From: Methylorubrum populi | GTDB lineage: Bacteria > Pseudomonadota > Alphaproteobacteria > Rhizobiales > Beijerinckiaceae | Direction: 5' to 3' | DNA length: 64,000 nt | Assembly (NCBI GenBank): GCA_020741775.1 | Contig: DYYG01000031.1 | Coordinates: 31,723 to 95,722, forward strand | Shown: positions 45,254 through 54,366 of the stretch, in pieces | How the letters are laid out: each line of letters starts with the position of its first letter | Position numbering within the stretch: the first letter of the stretch is position 1 | Notes under the pieces: model-generated | What the model was told of the DNA's origin: nothing | Databases searched by the model: none | What the model saw: only the letters and a program-made list of their open reading frames with translations | Translations under genes and position numbers: made by a program

Positions 45254-46980
45254 CGCGGATCGCCCTGCGTGGCCAGCGGCGAGGTCGCCGGCAAGTCGGC
45301 CAGGATCGCCGGCGCCTTCTCGCGGGCGAGATCCTCGATCAGGAGCCGGGCGGAGATGCGCGCGCCCTCGTAGATCACCGGCAGACCCGACCCCGGATGC
45401 GTGCCGCCGCCGACGAGGTAGAGCCCCGGCCCGAAACGGTTATGCGGGCGGAACCAGAGCATCTGCATCAGGTCGTGGGCAAGATTGAAGGTCGCGCCCT
45501 CATGCACCGCGAAGTCGTCGCGCCAATCGCGGGGATCGACCACCCGCTCGTAGCGGATGCGGCTCTCGAGATCGGGGATGCCGAGCAGCTTCAGCCGCTC
45601 CAGCACCAGCTTGCGGTAGGTGGGCCCGACCGCCTCCCAATCGATGCCCGCCTTCAGGTTCGGCACCGGCACCAGCACGTAGAGGGCGGTGTGGCCGGGC
45701 GGCGCCATGCCGCCATCGGTGAAGCCCGCATGCTGGACGTAGATCGACGGCTGCATCGGCAGGGTGCCGCCGGTGATCTCGTTGATGTTGCGCTCGTACT
45801 CCTTGGCCAGCAGGATCGTGTGGTGGCCGAGGCTCTCGGGCATTTTGCCCTCGATCCCGAGATAGAGCATGTAGGTCGAGCAGGAGAGGCGGGCCTTGCC
45901 GATCTTGGCGTCGCGCCAGCGCGGGCGGCGCTCCTCCGGCACGAGATCGCGGATCACCTTGGCGAAGTCGCCGTTGACGACGACAGCGTCGGCCTTGAGC
46001 GTCTCGCCCCCCGTCACCACGCCGCAGGCGCGCTTGCCCTCGAACAGAACCCGCTCGACCGGGCTGTTGAGGCGGATATCGACCCCCATGCGGCGGGCCA
46101 GCCCCGCCATCGCCTCCGAGACCGCGCCGCAGCCGCCGACCGGGTGATAGACCCCGTGCTCGTATTCGAGGAACGAGAGGATCGTGAACAGGCTCGGGCA
46201 GCGGAACGGCGACATCCCGAGATATTTGGTCTGGAACGAGAAGGCGAGGCGCACCCGCGGATCGGCGAAGTAGCGCCTGAGATCCCGGTCGACGCTCCGG
46301 CCGGGATGAAGGTGGGGGAGGGCCGCCAGCATCGCCGGGCTCGCCATCGACAGGATGTTGTCGAAGGGCTGTTCCAGCACCGGCTTGAAGAAGTTCAGCT
46401 TGGTCCGGTTCTCGGCGAAGAACTTCTCGACGTTCTCCGCATCCGCCGGGGCGAGGCGGGCGATCTCCTGCTTCAGCCGCGGCACGTCGCCGGTGGCGCG
46501 GATCTGCCCCGAGATGCCGCTCTCGCCCTCGAAGACGAGATTGTATTGCGGGTCGAGCCGCTCCAGCCGGACATGGTCCTCCAGGCGCTCGCCGCAGGAT
46601 TCGAAGATGTCGGCCAGGATCTGGGGATAGAGGAAGAAGGTCGGGCCGATATCGAAGCGGTAGCCGCCCGGCGCCTCGACGGTCTTGGTGCGCCCGCCGA
46701 CAGCGGCATCGCGCTCGATCACCGTGACGTGCAGCCCGGCCTTGGCGAGAAGCAGCGCGGTGGCGAGCCCGCCGGGTCCCGCCCCGACGACGATGGCGCG
46801 GCGGCCCGACAGGGCGCGCAAACCTTCCCGCGACTGAAGCAACGCCCCGAGACTCCCCAATTCGTTGAACGGCCACGACCCCGGATCGTCGCTCGCTCTT
46901 CCCCCGCCGTCAAAGAGCGGTTCCGACGCCCCACACGCCGATGTGACGAGCAATCTTGGCCGGAAGCGCGGAGCCGGCAA
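45250..46980 (-). CDS. CrtI/CrtN-family carotenoid desaturase or oxidase (second copy)
   Basis: A phytoene-desaturase family enzyme; the 576-codon frame has the FAD motif RAIVVGAGPGGLATALLLAKAG at about residue 61, GGYRFDIGPTFFLYPQIL, and C-terminal GLYLVGGGTHPGSGLPVIYEGARISA. The roughly 57 residues before the FAD motif are not conserved and the first start is a TTG; a start near 46818 (TTG, with GGGAG upstream) could be the real one. Paralogue of the enzyme at 40073-41611. Its 4-bp overlap with DUF2141 couples it to the ABC exporter. It is either the diapophytoene desaturase or the oxidase. Confidence 0.85.
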   Translation of the reverse strand: MPAPRFRPRLLVTSACGASEPLFDGGGRASDDPGSWPFNELGSLGALLQSREGLRALSGRRAIVVGAGPGGLATALLLAKAGLHVTVIERDAAVGGRTKTVEAPGGYRFDIGPTFFLYPQILADIFESCGERLEDHVRLERLDPQYNLVFEGESGISGQIRATGDVPRLKQEIARLAPADAENVEKFFAENRTKLNFFKPVLEQPFDNILSMASPAMLAALPHLHPGRSVDRDLRRYFADPRVRLAFSFQTKYLGMSPFRCPSLFTILSFLEYEHGVYHPVGGCGAVSEAMAGLARRMGVDIRLNSPVERVLFEGKRACGVVTGGETLKADAVVVNGDFAKVIRDLVPEERRPRWRDAKIGKARLSCSTYMLYLGIEGKMPESLGHHTILLAKEYERNINEITGGTLPMQPSIYVQHAGFTDGGMAPPGHTALYVLVPVPNLKAGIDWEAVGPTYRKLVLERLKLLGIPDLESRIRYERVVDPRDWRDDFAVHEGATFNLAHDLMQMLWFRPHNRFGPGLYLVGGGTHPGSGLPVIYEGARISARLLIEDLAREKAPAILADLPATSPLATQGDPR

Positions 46981-47049
46981 GACGCGCGGATTGTCGCGCG
47001 CCGCGCCGGAGCCGTATCCGCTCTGATCACACCGCGATTGGGCGTGGCT

Positions 47050-48552
47050 CTAGCTCCGCCCGCGCCGACGGAGCGTCACCACCGGGGCGGCGCCGATCTG
47101 CGGCCCGGTCTCTACGTCGAGGTCGGGAACGGCGATGATCGGGGCGCCGCGCAGATCCCGGCGCAGGACGATGGCCCCGCGCTCCTCGAGATAGCCGAGC
47201 ATCCGCCGGGCCCGGCCGGCCGAGCTGGTGCCATAGGCCTCCGCCAAAGCGGCGTCGGAGGGGCAGGGGGCGCCCTGGAGGGCCGTGCGGGCGATGAGCA
47301 GGAACAGCCCGGCGAGATCCTCCGGCAGGCCGGCGGCGATCTCCTGCGCCCGCTCCCAGGCCGGCCCCTCGGCGGTGGCGCCGTCGACGCCGGCCCGGGC
47401 CACGGCGAGGCGGCGCTTGAACTCGGGCAGGCCCATCGCCTCGCCGCCGATCCGGCGGATGCGGCAGCGGACGGTGAAGTCCTGATACAGGGTCGCCGGG
47501 GTACAGGCGGCGGCATCCGAATCCGCCAGCACCGAGGCGAGGATCTCGGCCATCGCCGCCTCGCGCTCGGCCGGGTCCATCGGCTCCTCCTCCGGCAGAT
47601 CCTCACGCACCGGCGGCCGGTAATTGGCGAGCTGGACCAGCACGTCGGGGCCGGGCGTGCGCACCGGCTTCGGCCGGGGGGCGGGCAGGGGGCGCGCCTC
47701 CTCCTCGGGGGAAGCGGTGAGGATCAGGGCACGGGCCTCCTCGCCCATGGTGGGCAGGGGCAGCAGGGCGGGGGCGGCATTGCGGCTCTCCGTCACCGTC
47801 GGGCCGATGGCGATCGGCAGCGGCCGCTTCGAGAGCGCGGGGCCGAGGCCCACGAAGTGACCACGCGGCAGGTCGCGGAACATCTCGGCCTGGCGGCGGT
47901 CGAGGCCGAGCAGGTCGGCGGCGCGGGCCATGTCGATGTCGAGGAAGGTGCGGCCCATCAGGAAGTTCGAGGCTTCCGCCGCCACGTTCTTGGCGAGCTT
48001 GGCCAGACGCTGCGTGGCGATGATGCCGGCCAATCCGCGCTTGCGCCCGCGGCACATCAGGTTGGTCATGGCGCCGAGCGAGAGGCGGCGGGCCTCGTCG
48101 GAGACTTCGCCCGCGGCCGCCGGAGCGAAAAGCTGCGCTTCGTCCACCACCACCAGCATCGGGTACCAGAGCGAGCGGTCGGCATCGAACAGGCCGCCGA
48201 GAAAAGCGGCGGCCGCGCGCATCTGGTCCTCGGCGTCGAGCCCTTCGAGGGAGAGCACCACGGAGACCCGGTGCTCCCGCACCCGCGCGGCGATGCGCAG
48301 GAGCTCGGCCTCGTTGCCATCGGCCTCGACCACGACATGGCCGTAGCGCTCGGCCAGGGTGACGAAATCGCCTTCCGGATCGATGATCGCCTGCTGCACG
48401 AGGCCGGCGCTCTGCTCCAGCAGGCGGCGCAGCAGGTGCGACTTGCCCGAACCGGAATTGCCCTGGACGAGGAGGCGGGTGGCCAGCAGTTCGGTGAGGT
48501 CCATCGTGCCGGGCTTATCGCCGGCCCGCCCCAGATCGATCTCGTAGCCCAT
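47050..48552 (-). CDS. HerA-like ATPase (DUF87 type)
   Basis: A 500-residue P-loop NTPase of the HerA/FtsK group. Walker A is VQGNSGSGKSHLL and Walker B is MLVVVDEAQLFAPA; a conserved RGRKRGLAGIIATQR carries the arginine and glutamine of sensor motifs. A C-terminal part (residues about 290-490) has a Pro-rich linker and a helix-turn-helix-like domain (LAEAYGTSSAGRARRMLGYLEERG). It could pump or unwind DNA. No NurA nuclease is adjacent. Monocistronic by appearance. Confidence 0.85.
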   Translation of the reverse strand: MGYEIDLGRAGDKPGTMDLTELLATRLLVQGNSGSGKSHLLRRLLEQSAGLVQQAIIDPEGDFVTLAERYGHVVVEADGNEAELLRIAARVREHRVSVVLSLEGLDAEDQMRAAAAFLGGLFDADRSLWYPMLVVVDEAQLFAPAAAGEVSDEARRLSLGAMTNLMCRGRKRGLAGIIATQRLAKLAKNVAAEASNFLMGRTFLDIDMARAADLLGLDRRQAEMFRDLPRGHFVGLGPALSKRPLPIAIGPTVTESRNAAPALLPLPTMGEEARALILTASPEEEARPLPAPRPKPVRTPGPDVLVQLANYRPPVREDLPEEEPMDPAEREAAMAEILASVLADSDAAACTPATLYQDFTVRCRIRRIGGEAMGLPEFKRRLAVARAGVDGATAEGPAWERAQEIAAGLPEDLAGLFLLIARTALQGAPCPSDAALAEAYGTSSAGRARRMLGYLEERGAIVLRRDLRGAPIIAVPDLDVETGPQIGAAPVVTLRRRGRS

Positions 48553-48650
48553 CCCGTTCCCCGCTGGCGCCCGAACCCTTTAACATGCGCACGCCGGCTC
48601 AGGTCCGCCGCGAGCGGGATCGTCCACAGCCGGGAGGCCGCAGGCTTCGT

Positions 48651-49472
48651 TCAGAGGGCTGGACCGGCCGTGAGCCGCCGCCCGGCCAGATGATGCAGCG
48701 CGATCGCCCCCGCCGTCGCGACGTTGAGGGAATCGAAGCCCGGCGCCATGGCAATCCGGACGCGGCGCGCCCGCGCCATCAGCGCGTTCGGCAGCCCCGG
48801 CCCCTCGGTGCCGAGCAGAAGCAGCGCGCGGGCCGGCGGCTCCAGCGCGCCGAGGGTCTCGTCGCCACCGGGGGTGAGGGCGAGGGGGGTGAGAGCGTGA
48901 CGCTCGGCGAGGTCGAGCAAGGCCGCACCGCTCGCCGCGCGGGCGAAGGGAACGGTCAGCGCCGCGCCGGCCGAGACCCGGATCGCCTTGCGGTAGAGGG
49001 GATCGCAGGCCTCGGCATCGAGCAGCACCGCGTCGGCGCCGAAGGCGGCGGCGTTGCGGAACAGGCCGCCGACATTGTCGTGATTGGTCAACCCGACGAG
49101 GCCCAGGAGGAGCGCCGGGGCGGGAGCGGGCGGGATCAGAGCCTCCGGTCCGGGCTCGGCACCGCGCAACCCCACCGCCAGCACGCCGCGATGGATCGGG
49201 AAGCCGGCGATGGCGCTCATCACCGGCTTGCTGGCCAGATAGACCGGCGGCCCGGCGCCGCCGAGGAGATCGGACAATCCCGGCCAGCGCTCGGGAGCGA
49301 GCAGCACCGATTCCACCGCGAAGCGGGCGCCCGGAGACAGGAGCATCCGCAGGGTGACCTCGCCCTCGACGATGAAGCGGCCCTGCCGGCCGACGAGATC
49401 GCGCTCGCGCACATCCCGATAGGCGGAGAGGCGCGGGTCACCCGCGTCGTCGATGGCGATCGGTTCCGGCAA
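48651..49472 (-). CDS. TrmH/SpoU-family RNA 2'-O-methyltransferase
   Basis: About 273 residues. SPOUT-knot motifs are LGLVGLTNHDNVGGLFRNAAAFG, LLLGTEGPGLPNAL and DSLNVATAGAIALHHLAG. An N-terminal substrate-binding domain (RQGRFIVEGEVTLRMLL) is present. No ATG or GTG lies in frame between the upstream stop and the conserved region, so a TTG start at 49472, 8 bp after the MaoC stop, is assigned. It could be a 23S rRNA or tRNA methylase; the target is not readable. Confidence 0.85.
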   Translation of the reverse strand: MPEPIAIDDAGDPRLSAYRDVRERDLVGRQGRFIVEGEVTLRMLLSPGARFAVESVLLAPERWPGLSDLLGGAGPPVYLASKPVMSAIAGFPIHRGVLAVGLRGAEPGPEALIPPAPAPALLLGLVGLTNHDNVGGLFRNAAAFGADAVLLDAEACDPLYRKAIRVSAGAALTVPFARAASGAALLDLAERHALTPLALTPGGDETLGALEPPARALLLLGTEGPGLPNALMARARRVRIAMAPGFDSLNVATAGAIALHHLAGRRLTAGPAL

Positions 49473-49480
49473 GGTGCGGT

Positions 49481-49954
49481 TCAGGCGCGTCCGCCGCCCA
49501 TGCGCATGGCGAGGGGATCGGCCTCTTCCTTCTTGGGCACCTTCACCAGGGCCTCGCCGTCGAGCACCACCTCGTCGCCGACGGAGCAGGTGCATTTGAG
49601 GCGGGCGCGGCGCCGCTCGGGGATCAGCTCGGCCACCTCGACCTTCACCTCGACGGTGTCGCCGATGCGCACGGGCGCACGGAAATTCAGGGTCTGGGAA
49701 ATGTAGACCGCCCCCGGGCCCGGCAGGCGGGTGCCGAGCACCGCCGAGATCAGACCCGCGGTGTAGAGGCCGTGGGCGATGCGGGTGCCGAAGGGCGTGC
49801 GTGCGGCGAAGTGCTCGGAGAGGTGGATCGGGTTGCGGTCGCCGGTGATCTCGGCGAAGCCGACCACGTCGGAGGAGGAGATCTCCTTCTTGAGAATCTC
49901 GGTGAGCCCGACTTCGAGATCCTCGAAATAGAGCACGCGCAGTTCGGGCAACAT
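49481..49954 (-). CDS. croR: MaoC-family (R)-specific enoyl-CoA hydratase, probable CroR
   Basis: A 157-residue hot-dog-fold hydratase. The catalytic motif is FAEITGDRNPIHLSEHFA with Asp and His, then TPFGTRIAHGL. GGGGAGG lies 9 bp before the ATG. In ethylmalonyl-CoA-pathway methylotrophs, a short MaoC hydratase (CroR) dehydrates (R)-3-hydroxybutyryl-CoA to crotonyl-CoA and is known near the crt genes in M. extorquens, from memory. The assignment to CroR is by family and locus, not by a direct comparison. It is upstream of the TrmH gene with 8 bp between them. Confidence 0.75.
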   Translation of the reverse strand: MLPELRVLYFEDLEVGLTEILKKEISSSDVVGFAEITGDRNPIHLSEHFAARTPFGTRIAHGLYTAGLISAVLGTRLPGPGAVYISQTLNFRAPVRIGDTVEVKVEVAELIPERRRARLKCTCSVGDEVVLDGEALVKVPKKEEADPLAMRMGGGRA

Positions 49955-50136
49955 CCTGAGGCCTCCCCGGTCCGGATAGCCGCCTCGATGGGCGGCTTGG
50001 CAAAGCTTTCGCCTTGCACAGCCGCGCCGGCAAATCCAGTTCTCCTTTGTACTGAGGGCGCGCGGGAAGACCCTCGACAGGGGAGGGCGCCTCGGGCAAT
50101 CAGCGGCGCGCCTCAGCCTCTCTCAGGAATTCTCCG

Positions 50137-50757
50137 GTGCCCCCTCCACCGCCCTCGCCGAGCCTGCGCCCGGTCGTCGCCCGCGTGGCGGGGCTCAACC
50201 TCGGCTATTTCGGCATCGAGATCGCGGTGGCGCTCACCATCGGCTCGGTGGCGCTCATCGCCGACAGCCTCGACTTCCTGGAAGACGCGGCGATCAACCT
50301 GCTGATCTTCGCCGGGCTCGGCTGGAGTATCCGTAACCGGGCGCGGCTCGGCACCCTGCTCGCCGGCATCCTGCTGGTGCCGGGCCTCGCCACGGCCTAC
50401 GCCGCCTACGAGAAGTTTTCCGATTTCACCGCGCCGGCCCCGGTGCCGCTGACGCTGACCGGTTTCGGCGCGCTGCTGGTCAATCTCGCCTGCGCCGTGA
50501 TGCTGGCCCGCCACCGCGACGGGCATGGCAGCCTGACGCGGGCCGCTTACCTCTCCGCCCGCAACGACGTCGCCGCCAATGTCGCGATCATTCTTGCCGG
50601 CCTCGCCACCGCCGCGACACGCTCACCCTGGCCGGATCTCGTCGCGGCCCTCGGCATCGCCGTCATCAACGCCGATTCCGCCTTCGACGTGCTCAAGGCC
50701 GCCCGCCGGGAATGGCGCGCCGCGGCCGACGAGGCGGCCGCGCAGGCGAAAGCCTGA
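50137..50757 (+). CDS. Cation transporter, CDF-like
   Basis: A 206-residue membrane protein with a GTG start and a Pro-rich N-terminus. Four to five hydrophobic segments; the second carries SVALIADSLDFLEDAAIN, resembling the H/DxxxD metal site of cation diffusion facilitators, and a later helix has YLSARNDVAANVAIILAG. It is shorter than the typical 300 residues and lacks the cytoplasmic C-terminal domain, so it is an integral-membrane-only member. Metal specificity is unknown. The divergent MaoC gene lies 182 bp away. Confidence 0.85.
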   Translation: MPPPPPSPSLRPVVARVAGLNLGYFGIEIAVALTIGSVALIADSLDFLEDAAINLLIFAGLGWSIRNRARLGTLLAGILLVPGLATAYAAYEKFSDFTAPAPVPLTLTGFGALLVNLACAVMLARHRDGHGSLTRAAYLSARNDVAANVAIILAGLATAATRSPWPDLVAALGIAVINADSAFDVLKAARREWRAAADEAAAQAKA

Positions 50758-50784
50758 CCCTCTCCCCCAGCCGTTCCGGATCCC

Positions 50785-51633
50785 GTGCTGCGCCTCTTTC
50801 CCCTCTCCGACCTGCATCTCGAACGGCGCCGCCCCGAGATGATCCCGCCGCCCTCGAGCCCCTTCGACGTGCTCGTCTGCGCCGGCGACCTGCACGAGGG
50901 CCAGCCCGAGGCGGGCCTCGCCACGGTGCTGGCGCTGGCGGGCGACCGACCGGTGGTGCTGGTGCCGGGCAATCACGAACACTACGCCCCGACCGGCGAC
51001 GCGCGCACGGCGCCGGATCTCCTCGCCGCCCTGGAGCGGGAGGTCGCCCGGCTGAACGGTCTGGGCCACCGCATCCACCTGCTCCAGGGCGGCCAGGAGA
51101 CGGTGATTGGCGGCGTGCGCTTCGTCGGCACCACCCTGTGGAGCGACTGGTCGCTGGCCGGGCGCTGGCTCACCGACGACACGCCGGACCGGCCCGAGGA
51201 CCCGGTGGCCTTCGCCGTCGCGCGGATGACCGATCCCGTCACCGGCTCACGGGAATATCGCGGCTCGATCCGCCGGGCCGATCGCCTGCCCTGGTCGCCG
51301 GCCGACGCCATGGAGGCCCATGCCCGCGAGAAGGCGGCCTTCCTCGAAGCCCTCGCCCGGCCGCATGACGGGCCGACCGTTGCGGTCACGCACCATCCGG
51401 CCAGCCCGCTCGCCGCCGACGCGTTCCGCGACGCCCCCGGCGTGCCGTGGTGGGTGCCGGCCTTCTACGCCACCACCGTTCTCGACGATCTGCCCGACGC
51501 CGACCGCCCGGAGGCCTGGATCTCAGGGCATTTCCATGCCGGACACGACCTACGCGTCGGCCGTACCCGCTGGGTCGCCAACCCCGTGGAAGGGAAGACC
51601 TTTCGCCACGATCTCATCGTCGAGGTCGGATAA
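50785..51633 (+). CDS. Calcineurin-like metallophosphoesterase
   Basis: A 282-residue cytoplasmic phosphoesterase with a GTG start, 27 bp after the CDF-like gene. The five metal-ligand motifs are visible: SDLHLE, CAGDLHEG, VPGNHEHY, VTHHP and GHFHAGHD. Substrate unknown (family includes phosphodiesterases and phosphatases). Probably co-transcribed with the upstream transporter. Confidence 0.92.
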   Translation: MLRLFPLSDLHLERRRPEMIPPPSSPFDVLVCAGDLHEGQPEAGLATVLALAGDRPVVLVPGNHEHYAPTGDARTAPDLLAALEREVARLNGLGHRIHLLQGGQETVIGGVRFVGTTLWSDWSLAGRWLTDDTPDRPEDPVAFAVARMTDPVTGSREYRGSIRRADRLPWSPADAMEAHAREKAAFLEALARPHDGPTVAVTHHPASPLAADAFRDAPGVPWWVPAFYATTVLDDLPDADRPEAWISGHFHAGHDLRVGRTRWVANPVEGKTFRHDLIVEVG

Positions 51634-51729
51634 CGGCCCTCTCCCGCGAAACCCTGGAGCCCGCTCGCGCGTAGGAGGTCGCGCCCGCCAGAAGCGGGAC
51701 CGAACCGCAGAACCTTCCGGGGAACCGCC

Positions 51730-51951
51730 ATGAACGCCTTCATCGCCGTCGTGCTCGTCTGCGCCAACGGCATCCCGCAGGAGGCCTGCACCGACGACCG
51801 GGCGAGCGAGGTGCGCAAGGTCCGGGTGGCGAACGAGCTCGGCTGCACCAATGGCTGGCAGGAGATCATCGCTCGCACCGATCTGCGCGACGAGGTCGGC
51901 AAGACGAGTTATCTCAAAACCGAATGCCGCCGGGTGAAGGTTCCGGAATAG
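51730..51951 (+). CDS. Small conserved hypothetical protein
   Basis: A 73-residue protein starting MNAFIAVVLVCANGIPQEACTDDR. A hydrophobic N-terminal segment with Cys at residue 11 could be a short exported or membrane-anchored segment; four Cys in total (CANG, ACTDD, GCTNGW, ECRRV) could form two disulfides. GGGGAACC precedes the ATG. Not recognised as a named family. Confidence 0.7.
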   Translation: MNAFIAVVLVCANGIPQEACTDDRASEVRKVRVANELGCTNGWQEIIARTDLRDEVGKTSYLKTECRRVKVPE

Positions 51952-52066
51952 CGGGCCGCAACCGTCGCCTCGACGCCGGAATCTGCTATTCAGGCGTGGC
52001 CGGTGCCCGATATCCGCGCGAGCGGGCGGGTCCGGCACGAGATTTCGTGGACCGATCGAGAGAGTG

Positions 52067-53233
52067 ATGCGCCTGAAGTCCGGACTCGCCGTCCTGCGCC
52101 TGCCCGTCGTGACTCTGCCGCTCTTGGCTGTGCCGACCCTGGGCGCGTTGGCTGCCCTGTCCGCACCGGCGCTCGCCGCCACGCCGCCCACCCAGCCGGC
52201 GGACGGACCGGGCGGAGTCGGCGACAAGTCCGCCACCATCGTCAAGCGCGCGGTCGGCAAGGCGAGCGCGGCGACCTACGTGTTCCACAAGGCGGGACCC
52301 GCCCCGCAGGGCGGACGGCCGGTGGTGGTGTTCCTGCACGCCTGGGGCGCGCCGAATCCGCAGGCCTACGGTGCCTGGATCGATCATCTCGCCCGCAACG
52401 ACTGGCTCGTGCTCTATCCCCGCTTCCAGGAGGTGAACCGCACCCGCCCCTCCGATGCGCCGGCCATCGCCGGGCGCTTGGTCAAGGCGGCCCTGGCCGA
52501 CCTCGCCGGGGATGCCGACGCCAAGCCCGATCCCGAGCGCTTCGCCCTGATCGGGCATCTGGCCGGCGCGCCGCTCGCCGCCCATCTCGCCGCCTCGGCG
52601 GCCGAGGAGGGGATCCCGGCGCCGAAGCTCGTCTTCGCGGTGATGCCCGGCGGCATCGCCCGGGATGCCAAATCCCGCGGCATTCCCCTCGGCGACCTCG
52701 ACGGCATCGGTGCCAAGACCCTGCTGGTCACGGTGATCGGCGACCGGGACGCCCGCGCCGCCGATGCCGCCGCCCGGCGCATCCTGCGCGATGCCCATTC
52801 CGTGCCGCCCGAGCACAAGCTGTTCGTGCGCGCCCTCTCCGACGATCACGGCTTCCCGGCGCTCACCGCGACGCTCGCCGCGCCCGCCGGGCTCGACGCC
52901 GCCTATGACAGCGGCGCGATCAAGCTGCCGCCGGACCCGCCGGGCGAGAAGCCGCCGCCTTTCCGCTGGTCGGCGGACATGTCGCTCTCCGGCGAGCAGA
53001 CCACGCTGGTCTCGCAGATCAACAACGCCCGCGCCGACAGCCTCGATTACCTCGCCTTCTGGCGCACCTTCGACATGGCGGCGACCGCCGCCTTCGCCGG
53101 CAAGGACGCGTCGAGCCTGAAGAACGACCCCGCCTTCAGCGACATGCGCCGCTGGGGTGACGGCTGGCCGGTCAAGCGCCTCGGCGTCGAGATCCCGAAG
53201 GCTCCGGCCGCGCCGGCCGCCGTGAAGCGCTGA
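52067..53233 (+). CDS. Exported alpha/beta-hydrolase-fold protein lacking the nucleophile serine
   Basis: A 388-residue protein with a long signal sequence cleaved near LAATP. An alpha/beta hydrolase fold follows: VVVFLHAWGAPNPQAYGAWIDHLARNDW (oxyanion hole region) and, at the nucleophile elbow, FALIGHLAGAPLAAHLA, where G-x-S-x-G has Leu instead of Ser. A downstream SDDHGFPALTATLAAP provides a His-like position. The codon is CTG, so this is not an obvious one-base change from a Ser codon such as TCG. It is therefore probably a pseudo-hydrolase, binding rather than cleaving. ATG at 52067 is chosen over GTG at 52064. Confidence 0.8.
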   Translation: MRLKSGLAVLRLPVVTLPLLAVPTLGALAALSAPALAATPPTQPADGPGGVGDKSATIVKRAVGKASAATYVFHKAGPAPQGGRPVVVFLHAWGAPNPQAYGAWIDHLARNDWLVLYPRFQEVNRTRPSDAPAIAGRLVKAALADLAGDADAKPDPERFALIGHLAGAPLAAHLAASAAEEGIPAPKLVFAVMPGGIARDAKSRGIPLGDLDGIGAKTLLVTVIGDRDARAADAAARRILRDAHSVPPEHKLFVRALSDDHGFPALTATLAAPAGLDAAYDSGAIKLPPDPPGEKPPPFRWSADMSLSGEQTTLVSQINNARADSLDYLAFWRTFDMAATAAFAGKDASSLKNDPAFSDMRRWGDGWPVKRLGVEIPKAPAAPAAVKR

Positions 53234-53258
53234 TCGTCACCGGCCTCGGCGCGCATCC

Positions 53259-53278
53259 GTCGGGCCATCCGGCCCGAC
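53259..53278 (+). terminator. Hairpin terminator candidate
   Basis: GTCGGGCC, loop ATCC, GGCCCGAC, 25 bp after the alpha/beta-hydrolase stop. Perfect 8-bp GC-rich stem, no T-tract. Confidence 0.45.
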
Positions 53279-53321
53279 AGGCCGATGCCCATCGCCCCCA
53301 GACAGGAGTTCCATCGGACCG

Positions 53322-53933
53322 ATGAAGCTGTTCCACTCGCACAGCTCGCCCTTCGTGCGGAAGGTGATGGTGGTTGCCCACGAACTCGGCCTCGCCGAGC
53401 GGCTGGAGTTGCTGCCGAGCGCCGTCCACCCGGTCAAACGCGACCGCTCGGTGCTGGCGCAGCACCCGCTCGCCCAGGTGCCGACCCTGGTTCTCGATTC
53501 GGGCGAGAGCCTCGCCGACAGCCGGGTGATCTGCGAATATCTCGACGCCCTCGGCGGCAACCGGCTGTTCCCGGCGGCGGGGGCGGCGCGCTGGCGGGCC
53601 CTGAACGCGCAATCCACCGCCGACGGCGTACTCGATGCCGCCCTGCTGATCCGCTACGAACTGACCGCGCGACCGGAATCCGAGCGCTCGGCAGCCTGGA
53701 TCGAAGGGCAGACCGCCAAGATCGAGAGCGCCCTGGCGTGGTTCGAGGAGCAGGCGGAAGCCCTGGGCGATGCCGTCGATATCGGCACGGTCGCGCTGGC
53801 CTGCGCCCTGGGTTACCTCGACCTGCGCTTCTCCGACATCGCGTGGCGCGACGATGCGCCGAAGCTCGCCGCGTGGTTCGCCCGTTTCGAGGAGCGGCCC
53901 TCCATGCTGGCGACGCGCCCGCCCGCCGGCTGA
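53322..53933 (+). CDS. Glutathione S-transferase family protein
   Basis: A 203-residue protein: thioredoxin-like N-domain (MKLFHSHSSPFVRKVMVVAHELGL) with the cis-Pro turn in AQVPTLVLDSGESLADSRVI, then an all-helical C-domain ending in YLDLRFSDIAWRDDAPKLAAWF. Substrate unknown. It follows a terminator-like hairpin and precedes a 70-residue membrane protein by 67 bp. Confidence 0.92.
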   Translation: MKLFHSHSSPFVRKVMVVAHELGLAERLELLPSAVHPVKRDRSVLAQHPLAQVPTLVLDSGESLADSRVICEYLDALGGNRLFPAAGAARWRALNAQSTADGVLDAALLIRYELTARPESERSAAWIEGQTAKIESALAWFEEQAEALGDAVDIGTVALACALGYLDLRFSDIAWRDDAPKLAAWFARFEERPSMLATRPPAG

Positions 53934-54000
53934 ATTCTTTGCCGTCTCCCGGCTGGCTCGGCTCTTGCGAAGCTTCGGCCGTCCTCCGGGAGACTCCGCC

Positions 54001-54213
54001 ATGCCCGATTTCGTCGCCGCCGCCCTCGCATCCGCCGTCTTCTGCCTCGCCGTCATCACGCTGAACGCGCTGACCCGCCTCGCCCTCCAGGCGCATCTGG
54101 CGCCGGACGGCCTCGCCGAGAATGGCTTGGTCCAGTTCGGCGGCGCCTTGATGCTCGCCGGCACGGCCTATCGCCGGACGACCCGCCTGCCGGCCCACCT
54201 CGTCGGCGAGTGA
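54001..54213 (+). CDS. Small hypothetical membrane protein
   Basis: A 70-residue protein with GGGAG 8 bp before the ATG. One or two hydrophobic segments (FVAAALASAVFCLAVITL and QFGGALMLAGTAY). No family recognised. Located between GST and amidinotransferase genes, on the plus strand, convergent with the latter. Confidence 0.55.
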   Translation: MPDFVAAALASAVFCLAVITLNALTRLALQAHLAPDGLAENGLVQFGGALMLAGTAYRRTTRLPAHLVGE

Positions 54214-54366
54214 CTTTTCCAGTCTCGGAAGCGCTTTCGGCTCAGGGACTTGCACTGAAACCTTGCGAGGCTGGTTTGCCTCGCTCCAGGCGGAGCGACG
54301 TCGATGGAGCCATCTCTCCGTCACCGTGACGCGAGGCCGAGCAGCGTCGCGACAGAGGCCTGACAT

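Noticed and set aside
45397..48693. Plus-strand open frame of about 1098 codons opposite the carotenoid and HerA-like genes
   Set aside because: It covers several minus-strand genes with clear motifs and contains no recognisable domain; an antisense shadow in a GC-rich genome.
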